A stretch of DNA of 64,000 nucleotides from Mytilus edulis. Lineage: Eukaryota; Mollusca; Bivalvia; Mytilida; Mytilidae. The DNA is taken from NCBI RefSeq assembly GCF_963676685.1, contig NC_092346.1, forward strand, positions 50,001,062 through 50,065,061, read 5' to 3'. Positions 1-22,817 of the stretch are shown here, in pieces. Positions within the stretch are counted from its first letter, which is position 1; each line of letters begins with the position of its first letter. The notes under the pieces were generated by a model. It worked only from the letters and a program-made list of their open reading frames with translations, searched no databases and was not told where the DNA came from. Both the position numbers and the translations under genes were made by a program.

Positions 1-320
1 AGGCTGCCCAGTATTTTTTGCTGTTTTCCCGACTTTCTTTATCCAATACAGGGTTATGGCAACCTATACAAGGAATTTGTTAATTTCTATGTCATTTGGT
101 CTCTTCTGAAGAACTGACTGATTGGCAATATTAAATCAGATGCTCCGCAGGGCGCAGCTTTATACAATCGCAGAGGTTGAACCCTGAATGGTTGGGGCAA
201 GTATGGACACAACATTCAAGCTGGATACAGCTCTAAATTTGGATTGTGATTAAATAGTTGACACAGCATAGGTTTCTGACACAGAATGAATGTGGTCTAA
301 TGAACTTCAAATAATTTTTT
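1..320 (+). repeat. dispersed mussel repeat, GCAGAGGTTGAACCCTGAA family
   Basis: The stretch around 165-310 contains GCAGAGGTTGAACCCTGAA, then GTATGGACACAACATTCAAG, then an AT-rich tail with TTGACACAGCATAGG. Diverged copies of the same string occur at about 42108-42170 and 47335-47470, which shows it is dispersed. No coding potential is visible. In all three places it is followed, at variable distance, by TTTGGACC-type units, so it may be one part of a larger composite element that continues to about 1465. Confidence 0.7.
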
Positions 321-683
321 TGCCTTTGAGCACTTAACTATGCTGTTGAATATTAAACCTCTCAAAAAAACGTTTGAAGAAATTTTCTTTTTATTTATGA
401 AATCTGAAATGAGAAAAATTTACCCCCCCCCCCCCCCCATTTTTGTTCACATCCCCCTTTCCCTTTTTCCAAAACTGATCTCAATTCAAATTTCTAATGG
501 AGTTTGCAACAATAACTACTCATTTAAATACATCATAAAATATTAAAATGTAACAAAAGGTGCTTGTTATCACTGAATGGTAAAGATTGTTTTAATTTAT
601 CAGTTGGTAGTAAAAGTGAATATACATTATATTGTATAAAACAATGATTTAAGTTAACTCAACTACTATTCTGGACAAAGAAA
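321..683. other. AT-rich spacer with poly-C run
   Basis: No gene is seen. An uninterrupted C run lies near 423-438. A short open frame over it is low-complexity and unsupported. Confidence 0.5.
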
Positions 684-693
684 GATAACTCCA

Positions 694-940
694 ATCAATT
701 GAAAATTTCTTGCTATTGCACAATATTGTGCAATTAGATATTTCTGGCTATTGCGCAATACTGTGCAATTGAAAATATTTGCTATTGCACAATACTGTGC
801 AATTGAAGATTTCTTGCTATTGTGCAATACTGAGCAATTGGAAATTTCTTGCTATTGCACAATACTGTGCAATTGAAGATTTCTTGCTATTGATGAATAC
901 TGTGCAATTGAAGATTTCTTGCTATTGCACAATACTTAAT
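694..940. repeat. 35-bp palindromic minisatellite, about 7 units
   Basis: GCTATTG recurs at 712, 747, 781, 816, 851, 886 and 921, a 34-35 bp period. Each unit contains TTGCACAATACTGTGCAA or a close variant, a short inverted repeat (TTGCACA/TGTGCAA). An open reading frame through the array exists only because the unit lacks stops in one frame. Confidence 0.9.
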
Positions 941-1465
941 ATAATAATTTTGGATCCTGATTTGAACCAACTTGAAAACTGGGCCCATAAACAAAAATCT
1001 AAGTACATGTTAGATTCAGCATATAAAAAAAGCCCAAGAATTCAATTTTTGTTAAAATCAAATTTAGTTTAATTTTGGACCCTTTGGACTTTAATGTAGA
1101 CCAATTTGAAAACGGGACCAAAAATTAAGAATCTACATACACAGTTAGATTTGGCATATCAAAGAACCCCAATTATTCATTTTTTGATGAAATCAAACAA
1201 AGTTTAATTTTGGACCCCGATTTGGACCAACTTTAAAACTGGGCCAATAATCAAAAATCTAAGTACATTTTTAGATTCAACATATTAAAGAACCCCAAGG
1301 ATTCAATTTTTGTTAAAATCAAACTAAGTTTAATTTTGGACCCTTTGGACCTTAATGTAGACCAATTTGAAAACGGGACCAAAAATTAAGAATCTACATA
1401 CACAGTTAGATTTAGCATATCAAAGAACCCCAATTATTCAATTTTTGATGAAATCAAACAAAGTT
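941..1465. repeat. tandem units of ~125 bp arranged as ~255-bp dimers
   Basis: Four related blocks, each with TTTAATTTTGGACCC, then GACCAA...AAAAC.GG(A/C)C, then AATCTA..TACA.., then CAAAGAACCCCAA. They alternate between two subtypes (GATTTGGACCAACTT and CTTTGGACCTTAATG), so the higher-order period is about 255 bp. Related sequence recurs at 42170-42230 and 47560-47690. Confidence 0.8.
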
Positions 1466-1970
1466 CAATTTTGGACCCTTTGGGCCCCTTATTCCTCAAC
1501 TGTAGGGACCAAACTCCCAACCTTCCTTTTATGGTCATAAACCTTGTGTTTAAATTTCATAAATTTCTATATACTTATACTACAGTTATGGTGCGAAAAC
1601 CAAAAATAATGCTTATTTGGGCCTCTTTTTGGCCCCAAATTCATAAACTGTTGTGACCTCAACTCCAAAAATCAATCCCAACCTTCCTTTTGTGGTCATA
1701 AACCTTGTGTTTAAATTTCATTGATTTCTATTTACTTAAACTAAAGTTATAGTGCAAAAACCAAAAGTATTCGGGCAACGACGACGCTGACGCCAACATG
1801 ATACTAATATATGACCAAAAAATTTTCAATTTTTGCGGTCGTATAAAAATCAAGAAAAATGCTTATTTGGGACCTTTTTTTGGCCCTTAATTCCTAAAAT
1901 GTTGGGACCAAAACTCCCTAAATCAATCCCAAACTTCCTTTTGTGGTCATAAACCTTATGTTAAAATTTA
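1466..1970 (+). repeat. dispersed repeat, left part (interrupted by foldback element)
   Basis: AAACTCCCAACCTTCCTTTTATGG-type sequence is repeated near 1500, 1670 and 1925 and resumes at 3008 to the right of the inserted foldback element. A terminal-looking hairpin (ATACGACC-type stem with AAAAATTTTC core) occurs at about 1806-1845 and again at 3252-3296. Confidence 0.7.
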
Positions 1971-3005
1971 CTGTGCTTTATCCAATAACCTTTGCAGTAG
2001 TGAATTACCTATTGCCTGATCAGATTAAAAAATTGTCAATACAATTTGTCCATTTAAATTGTACAATAGGTATTGTGAGAGCTATTATCAACAGGTAGTC
2101 ATTTAACTACCTGTAGATTTACCTGGTTTGTTTTTGACAGAGCTAATTTAAATGAATGATAGCTAGCTTGCTTTCCTCATGTCCAATGTCCTGAATGGAC
2201 TATTCTATTTAGTTGTGGGACATTTTACATTTAATTCACTATTTGTTTTTTCTTATAAAGATATTTATTGTAAATTTATTTATTTTGCTTACAATCACAA
2301 ATGAGTCATTGCTGGTAAATCCCACTTTCATAATGAAGAATAAAGCACTGAAATTTCTATTCACTAAGCCAATTGTACTTTTTTTGATATGTTGAAAATA
2401 AATTTAATTTTTAACAGTAATTCCAATTGAAGTAGATCCTGAATATTAAATGAAACTTAGCATCACTACTATTCCATTTCAGGAAATGTAATATAACATG
2501 AAAATATATCCCATTAGAGAACACCAAGACACACATAATTCATTTTGTAGAATTATTCACAATTAGATGGGCTATCCAAAAAAATCCATTTCACACACTT
2601 AATTCCATGTCAGGAATCTGAAATTTAAAATACATCCCACATTAAAAACACCATGAAGCAAACATATATCTACTTTTTTTATAAATTAAATTCACTGATT
2701 GAAATTTCCATCTCGACTATTTAGAGACACAAAAAGAAATGGCTTAAAATGTCCCATATCTAAATAGAATAGTCTATTCAGGACATTTGTCATGATACAT
2801 GAGGAAAGCAAGCTAGCTATCAGTCATTTAAATTTTACCTTTTAGGAATTGTCAAGATTTTTTACTGGGTAGTAAAATAACCACCTGTTGATGAGCTCTC
2901 ACAATACCTATTGTACAATTTAAATGGACAAATTGTGTTGACAATTTTTTATACTGGTCAGGCAATAGATATTTAAAAACCACAAAGGTGATTGGATACT
3001 GACAG
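1971..3005. mobile_element. foldback DNA element, ~260-bp terminal inverted repeats, TA target site
   Basis: The left arm (1971-2228) matches the reverse complement of the right arm (2745-3005) along almost its whole length: CTGT..TATCCAAT.ACCTTTG outermost, ACAATAGGTATTGTGAGAGC in the middle and ACTATTCTATTTAG innermost. The element is flanked by TA at 1969-1970 and 3006-3007 and interrupts the surrounding dispersed repeat, which resumes on the other side. The 516-bp centre has no convincing open frame. TA duplication suggests a non-autonomous Tc1/mariner-type element, but the arms are unusually long for that group. Confidence 0.85.
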
Positions 3006-4150
3006 TAATAGATTTCTGTTTACTTATACTACAGTTATTAAGCGAAAACCAAGAAAAATGCTTATTTAGGGCCTTTTTGGTCCCCAATTCCTAAACTGTT
3101 GGACCAAAACTCCCAAAATCAATCCCAACCTTCCTTTAATGGTAATAAACCTTGTTTTTAAATTTCATAGTTTTCTATTTACATATACTTAAGTTATAGT
3201 GTGAAAACCAAATTTCTTCGGACGACGATATGACGACGACGCCAACATCATACCAATATACGACCAAAAAATTTTCAATTTTTGCGGTCGTATAAAAACT
3301 GCAAAATTTCTTTAAAATTACCAATTCAGGAGCAGCAACCCAGCAAAGTTTTTTTTTTGTGGGCATATAGATCTTAATCTGATTAACAATTAAACTCCCT
3401 GCCATATTTGCTCTTAATGCTTTAGTTTCAGAGATATAAGCCAAAAAACTGCATTTTATCCAATGTTCTATTTTAAGCCATGTCAGCCATTTTAGTTGAC
3501 CGTCGGGGTCATCGAACAAATTTTTAATACTACATACCCTAGTGATGATTGTGGCCAAGATTGGTTAAATTTAGTTCAGTAGTTTCAGAGAAGATTTTTG
3601 TAAAAGATTTCAAAATTGTATAAAAATTGACTATAAAGGGCAATAACTCCTTCACGGGTCAACTGACAATTTTGTCATGCTGACTTATTTGTATATCTTA
3701 CTTTGCTGAACATTTTTGCTGTTTACAGTTTATCTCCATCTATAATAATATTCAAGATAACCAAAAACGACAAAATTTCCTTAAAATTACCAATTCTTGG
3801 GCAGCAACCCAACAACAGGTTGTCCGATTAATCTGAAAATTCAGGGCAGATATATCTTGACCTGATCAACATTTTACCCCCTATCAGATTTGCTCCAAAA
3901 TGCTTTGGTTTCAGAGATATAAGCCAAAATCTACATTATACCCCTATGTTCTATTTTTAGCCATGGCAGCCATCTTGGTTAGTTAGCCAGGTCACTGGAC
4001 ACATTATTTAAACTAGATACTCCAATGATAATTCTGGCCAAGTTTGGTTTAATTTGGCCCAGTAGTTTCAGAGGAGAAGATATTTGTAAAAAATTACGGA
4101 CGGGGGACGACAACGATAATGATGTCATTTTTACTTTCTAAGGGATGACT
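3006..4150 (+). repeat. dispersed repeat, right part, with tandemly duplicated TTCCTTAAAATTACCAATTC block
   Basis: After the hairpin at 3252-3296, two related blocks (about 3300-3590 and 3770-4090) each run from AAAATTACCAATTC through GCAGCAACCCA, TTTCAGAGATATAAGCC, GTTCTATTTT.AGCCATG and GTAGTTTCAGAG to TTTGTAAAA. A third copy lies at 43000-43400. The block ends in a GACGACAACGA-type tail, as the copy at 43400 does. Confidence 0.75.
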
Positions 4151-5827
4151 TTGCATTACCATGGGACCCTAAGTTAGAACGATTCCTTTAAAGCAGCAAC
4201 CCTTAATAATAGAAATCATGATAGGAAGCACAAGCTCAAGAATATTGTATCAACTTGAAAATATATATTTTCCTAATGCATGCACTGATGGAATGTTGTT
4301 AGATAGAATTAAAAAGTTCACAAATGGATGAAATTAAGCAACCCTTAGTGTCGATTTCTATTATGTCTACCTGTTCTGTCCCTAATAAGTGTTCATTAAG
4401 TAGCTTTCCTGCATTTTAAACTATGTGTCTTGTTTTTTTTTATAATTTGATACATGTTTCTATTTTCTGATAGGGAAAGGCCTCCAATAAAAAACTTCAA
4501 ATTCTCTTCTTTTCTTTAATCACATTTTAACTGCTTGCATTAGCACTGACAATACCCATTCTTATAAAGAATAGCAACATAATAATCTCAGTTCGCCAAT
4601 GTCTTAAGGACATTAACTTACAATTAATGCTTCTGTATGAATGACGATGAATTAATAAATACATGTACAAAATGTCTATACAGCTTACAATGAACTTTAT
4701 ATGCAATCATCTTTAACAGAGAAATGAATATGGACTGTTCCCATTATAAATATGTGGTGCCAAAGGGTAGCACTTCATAAAATAATAGCAATTTCTGTGA
4801 GTTTCAATTCTTTAAAGAAGTATCATCATAAATTATACAAGAGGTTTCAGAGTGTTTCACATGCTCTGATAACCTAAATGGAACAGTCCTGATCAAACAC
4901 ATTTAGTTCTGTTCAATATGTTAATGATATGCAAAATTATACAATAAAATATCAATATTTATATAATCTATTATCAAATTTGATTATTTATTCTTTTTCT
5001 ACAAGTCATAAATGATTTAAAGACTGTTTTCTCCTCACAAAATTCTTATCATAACAGGACTTTTTAAAGTTCAAATTTCTTAATTGGAAATACAAGAAAA
5101 AATTACAGGTTTCATAATTTGGGCACACAGCATTTGAATTCCCTTCCATCACTTCAGAATGGTTTGCAATTTACTAATAAAAATACCTCTTTTATGTTAA
5201 CTTTTTTCAGGTTTCACGTGATTGAAGTTCATTATCTTCCATATGCATCAATAGATATTAAAGAAGCACAGCCCAGAAAGTATTTGAGGTCAAATAATTT
5301 AACTGAAGAATAAATATTCCAAAAATCAATTGTATTTTACACAATTTAAAATACAAACATTATGCTACAGAATAAATAATTGCATTCATTATCAAAGAAT
5401 AGTACATTAATTGTGACATAACACACATAAAATTAACATCTATGCATTGTCATTGGATGGGAAGCACAGAAACATGAACTAGCCCTTTCCCAGAATTATA
5501 ACAATCTGACCCAATCATTTTCCATGTTTTGTAATAGCAGCTCTAATTTCAATTGTTTATGACATGAACAAACAGAAATAAGACATATGAACATATCTAC
5601 AAATGATTATTTTTCCCATATTTTCTACAGAATGAGAAGCCATAGAATTCTATATATAGAAATCATACTACAGGGGAAACAATTTCAACGAACAATGAAT
5701 CTGTGAACTTCAGTGTCGACAAGCTTAATCTAATCCTCTTCATATTCCAATGTAATCCCTGTAGAACTTCTATCTCTTTCTTACTACTGAACACATACTG
5801 TCTTCCTGACTTGATGGTGATAACATA
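4151..5827 (-). other. candidate YY1 3' UTR / unassigned AT-rich sequence
   Basis: I see no coding exon and no obvious repeat here. It lies directly 3' (on the minus strand) of the predicted terminal YY1 exon, so part of it may be YY1 3' UTR. A minus-strand AATAAA is present at 4987-4992. The transcript end cannot be fixed from sequence alone. Confidence 0.35.
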
Positions 5828-5870
5828 TCACCAAATACAATAAACGGTCATTTGCAAATAAAATCTAAAT
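5828..5870 (-). CDS. YY1: possible YY1 terminal exon 8 (start of 3' exon)
   Basis: A strong acceptor (pyrimidine-rich TTTTTTCTGTCTATTTCAG) ends at 5871. From exon 7 spliced at CA|GTAAGT it would add about 14 residues and stop at 5828. It may instead only hold 3' UTR. Confidence 0.35.
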
Positions 5871-7317
5871 CTGAAATAGACAGAAAAAAGATAATTATAA
5901 TAATTTAAAGATTTACAGTTTAATGAAATAATTATTTATTTTTTTTAGAAATCTTCTATATCATTAAATTAATAGGCTACAGAATTCACCAAACATTGAA
6001 AATTCACTTTAAATTGTAAGCTTCTACTTCAATTCTTGATGACTTTGAACAATACAGTTCATCAGTATAAACTTAGTATGTCCAAATTTCTTTGTTAAAG
6101 TCAGTTCATAAGTTGTTATTTTTTTTGTGATTTTTGCTTTTATATTTTATACATTATCAGCTATGTATCTGTTATTGAAAACATAGTTCTCCTTGATAGA
6201 AACTTTATGTATATTGTATAATGTATATTAATAGGCATTTACTCTGCTTAATTAATTAGTTGTCATTGCTTATTGTCCAGTTGCAAATATTTCATAAACA
6301 TTCATTCAGGACAGTAGTCTTCTGTCTTGTTGCAATTAAATATACTTTAATTTTCCTTCTTTTTTTGTAAATTTGTTGTTCGACAGTGTGCAAGTTTACA
6401 AATATATATTGTGTATTTTTTTCGCCAGTGCATCAATTTATATCCATATTAATGATGAATTAGTAATTTGTTGATGTAGGACAATTCATAATTGAATCTT
6501 GTTAAAATATATCTAGGCTTACATTTTTTCACAAAACATGTTAAAATATATCTAGGCTTACATTTTTTCACAAAACAGTGTCCTGATGCATATAGTTAAT
6601 AATAGAGTATTCAAGAATTTATTTTTTTCAGTTCTGGCCTCAACCTTGAAAGATATTATACTTACGTTTTATATACATCTAATGTTGTTCCTTCATTGCT
6701 CTTCATATGCATAACCAATTAATGTTGTTTCTCTACAAGATAAATATAACAATGGTTGAAGAACTTGCTTTTGTTGAAACTGGTTCACAATCATAACTTG
6801 CTACACATTCTCAAAACAAAGATACAAACTACATGAGGAATAATCATCTTATTCTTTTATTTTTTTAAACATTAGAATATCTGACATTTTTATATTAAAT
6901 CTTTTATAAAGTTTATTGTTAGACATGTAACATATGCTTGAATTAATTTGGAAATTTTTTATATTCATGAAAGAGAAGTTGGTCAAGTTTCCAAGCATGT
7001 ATTTCACATGATGATTATTAATCTTGCTCTAATTTCAGGGAACTACAACTTTTTCGTGTGTACTTAGAATTCTGATATTATATTTCTGCACAATTCATGG
7101 AAACAAAAGTTATTAGAAGTGGACATAAGAATTTCTTACAAATACAAATACATTTTCATTCTGATTGGTCTTTTGATTCAGAATTTTATTTAGTATTACC
7201 AAAATTGTCATCAACAGTATGTAATGCAGGATGTGACTATTTGTACAAATGATGTAAAATTATTTAGAGTTTATCTTTTAAGTGTACTTAAATTCATATA
7301 TAAAAGTTTTAAAAAAC
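5871..7317 (-). other. intronic AT-rich sequence with a 39-bp tandem duplication
   Basis: No repeats or coding signal except an exact duplication: GTTAAAATATATCTAGGC-containing units at 6501-6539 and 6540-6577. Confidence 0.5.
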
Positions 7318-7354
7318 TTACTGATTAGGCAGTTGGTAAGCAGATGCTTGACTT
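7318..7354 (-). CDS. YY1: predicted YY1 alternative C-terminal exon 7
   Basis: Acceptor with a T8 tract (TTTTTTTTCAG|AAGTC) at 7354. Joined to exon 5 it reads HAKA-KSQASAYQLPNQ then TAA at 7318-7320, ending NQ like the vertebrate AKAKNNQ terminus. The stop again overlaps a donor-like GTAAGT. If that is spliced, the next strong acceptor is at 5870 (TCTATTTCAG|ATTTAG), giving a short different tail with a stop at 5828-5830. Confidence 0.55.
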
Positions 7355-7607
7355 CTGAAAAAAAATATTCAAAGTTATAAATTCATTTATAATCATTTTG
7401 CATGATGACAAAATTGGTAAACATTTAGTGGAATATTTCCGTCTAGAAACTAGTTTTCATTAGACTGTAATCTAAACATGTTCTCCAGTTATTTATTACA
7501 ATACAATTTTTTTTTTCAAGTCAACAAAAAAAAAATAGACTGGTATTAATGCCAAGAAGACTTTTAACAAAATAGCAAAATACAAGTGTGTAAACATATA
7601 TACTTAC

Positions 7608-7658
7608 AATACTAAACCATCATCAAATGTCATTATCTTTTCTGTGTTTGAAACAGCA
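7608..7658 (-). CDS. YY1: predicted YY1 alternative exon 6 (51 nt)
   Basis: Acceptor TTTTGACAG|TGCTG and donor TATT|GTAAGTATA bound 51 nt with no stop in the frame continued from exon 5, phase 2 in and out. It would read (A)NAVSNTEKIMTFDDGLV. Like exon 5, its donor supplies an in-frame TAA if unspliced. Not known in vertebrates; predicted from splice sites and frame only. Confidence 0.5.
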
Positions 7659-7832
7659 CTGTCAAAACAAGACAAAATATTTTTTTATTATCATCTACAA
7701 AGTCATCTTCTGCATTGATTTAACATGAAGGCACAACTATGATAAAATGTCATTAACAAAATAAAATTTATGATGACCTCTAAATGTCATTGGAATTCTT
7801 GTTGGGTAGCTGTCTCACTCACACTATTAGAT

Positions 7833-8378
7833 ATCTTGGTGTAATCAGGGGTGTACAGAATTTTACACCGTTGTTGAAAATTCATACACCCTGAGGCGCA
7901 GTCGAATGGGTGTATGAATTTTAAACAACGGTGTAAAATTCCGTACACCCCTGATTACATCAAGATAACGAATTTATTTCTTATGAACAATTCCTTTACT
8001 CATTTTGAAACCAGGACGTAAAATTGTAAAAATGGTAATGAAAAATTTTCAGCGTAACATTATTTCAATGTCCATGTTGCTGCACATCTTCAAATACTTT
8101 TTTACTTTATTTTTGGAAAAATTCAGAAAATTTTTGTGTTCTTTTGAGTTTCCAAAAAAAAAAAAAAAATTTTCTTCTTATTATTTTTTTTCCAATTTTT
8201 TTTTTTTTTCTTTATTTTGGGAACATTTACTTTTCTTATTTTTTTGGGCAAAATTTCATATTTTTAAAAATTTTGGCAAAATTTTATTTATCCCCAGGTG
8301 AACAAGGGTGGGGTGTTATTTACACCGGGGTAGTCAACCAATCAGATTGCAGTACTTTTGCTGCATAAGAAATAAACA
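7833..8378 (+). mobile_element. hairpin-bearing dispersed element, copy 1
   Basis: It begins with a palindrome (7833-7968, about 60-bp arms, loop around GAGGCGCAGTCGAA). It continues through TTATTTCTTATGAAC, TACTCATTTTGAAACCAGGA, a T-rich stretch, GTGTTATTTACACCGGGG and CAATCAGATTGCAGTA, and ends at CATAAGAAATAA. TTATTTCTTATG (7973-7984) and CATAAGAAATAA are inverted copies. Copy 2 is at 62247-62799 in the same orientation. No long open frame without low-complexity sequence. Confidence 0.85.
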
Positions 8379-8707
8379 TCTTTACATCGTTGTTAAATAA
8401 TATATGAATTGAAAACTGGTTCTGTGTAAAGAGAGTCATATCTCTTGCACGTTAAAGACACCCTTGTAGATTTCGAAAAAGAGCAGACTAATGCCGCTAC
8501 AAGGCAGCACTCGCACCCGCAAAGTGGAAAGGGATTAATATTATTTGCAAAACTTGTTTCCCAATCCACTATAAATAAATATGTTTAAACTAAAACTGGT
8601 TAATACATGTAAGAATTTGGTTAATTATTTTTTTTATAAATGTATCAATGTGTATATATGATCTGCAAATGATCTGATAATGGTAGAGTTGACTCACTTG
8701 GCTTTAA
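8379..8707. other. YY1 intron 5 sequence
   Basis: Contains a GC-richer stretch (CTACAAGGCAGCACTCGCAC, about 8498-8517) that I recall as a common mussel repeat, but only one copy is present here. No gene is seen. Confidence 0.35.
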
Positions 8708-9973
8708 GGTGGTATGGGAGTCTAAAATAAAAATGATAGAATTTGTTCATACTTTGCCAAAACGTTGTATCTATTGATACATGTTGAAAAATATAATAAA
8801 AAGGATAGGTCACCGTGCATTTTCTCAGGCTACAGGACAGGACAAAATGACACATTTTGTATGGATTATACAGGAAAAAACACCATTTTGTGATTAGAAA
8901 CTAAACAAAATGATAAATTGATAAATACTTCAGGAAACGATAGCTTTCAGACACTGCTTTGAGAATATCAAAAGAAAAGATAGGGTCACCGTACGTTTTT
9001 TCTGGCTTAAAATACAAAATAGGAAAATTCCATACAGAATCCTTTAGAAAATGCACTTTTTTAGAGTTACCTCCCCTTAACCCTTTCACCGACTGCTGCC
9101 CAGACAGAAGCTACTCTGAGACGATGGCTTCCCTGGCTACTTTTACTCAAGTGGGAGACCTTCATAATAAATGTCAATAAAAACTTGTTTATAGTTATTT
9201 GTGTATTTATTTCATTCACTAACACCATGTTCACAGTTTTGTTCATGTTTTAATAATTTTTCTTCATAAAATGTTCAAATTTTCAAATTTTCGGCATTAT
9301 CTAGGTGAAATTCTCAAAATTTTGCTCTAAGACCCCAAATCGTAATTTTTTAACCCAAAACGGCAAAATTTTGAAAAAAATTTATGAGGCTATACAAATT
9401 CCTCACACTGAACGATGTCCATTCCAAGTGTTTTGTATATAAAACTACATTTTATGTCAAAAAAGTATACTAGTTTGGCTTCAATTCTTCCATACTTTTC
9501 AAAAAAAATGTTCCCTCATTTCAAATTCTCGTAAATTCCGTAAATTTCGTCTGATTTTGACACGGTTTTCAACAAACGGAAGCGCCATGTTTACACTTTC
9601 ATCCGGGTATTCATCAAAGAAAGATAACTCATGTTTGCACTGTTTTAAGCGGGAAATATAAAAGAGGTATTCCGATCCCGGTAAAACGGGACTCATCGTC
9701 AGCTGTCTGAAGCGTGAATCCCGGTAAACCGGGACTCATCAGCGAAATGGTTAAAATGCCAATTTTTAAAAAAATAAAAACAACCAAAAATAATTAACAT
9801 TTGAAAAAATATTAATATTTAGAAGTTATATTCTTATAAATTGGTACTTTTAAATGAAAATGTACATTAAACATCTGCATTCCTGCATCAAATTTTGCTA
9901 ACTTGATGGAAAATCTGGACCTTTGATTCTCTATTTTTTACAATCCAAGATGAAGGAAGACACCCATACCACC
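8708..9973. mobile_element. TTAA-flanked DNA element (outer)
   Basis: GGTGGTATGGGAGTCT at 8708 and AGACACCCATACCACC ending 9973 form terminal inverted repeats, each flanked by TTAA (8704-8707, 9974-9977). TTAA duplication is the piggyBac superfamily signature. A second TTAA element is nested inside. No transposase frame is visible. Confidence 0.75.
9081..9750. mobile_element. nested TTAA-flanked element
   Basis: CCCTTTCACCGACTGCTGCC starts after TTAA 9077-9080; GGGACTCATCAGCGAAATGG ends before TTAA 9751-9754. Imperfect inverted ends (CC.TTTC.C.GA). Subterminal repeats CCCGGTAAAACGGGACTCATC and CCCGGTAAACCGGGACTCATC occur near 9677 and 9718. The CCCTTT terminus is piggyBac-like. Confidence 0.65.
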
Positions 9974-10141
9974 TTAACACATTATTATATGTATTTCAAC
10001 ATTGTTTTTTTTATTAGCATGTAAGTCTTTATTACACCTTGTTGGTTGAGTTGAAAAAATTTTGGTTTAGTATGTATTACATGCAACTTATAACTGGTTA
10101 AGTTGATTTACTTGGCATTAGCATGCATTTTTATATTTTAC

Positions 10142-22735
<12,594 letters not shown>

Positions 22736-22817
22736 ATGGGCGCTCAAGTTTCTCAAACGGACTATGAATGGGTGTATACGGAAGAACCACATGCAACACG
22801 AAGAAAAGAAATATTGG
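22736..22817 (+). CDS. DEGS1: DEGS1 coding exon 1
   Basis: 82 nt encoding 27 residues plus one base of codon 28; donor ATTGG|GTAAGA. The start ATG is preceded by AAAGT. The N-terminal MG...S fits myristoylation. Confidence 0.96.
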
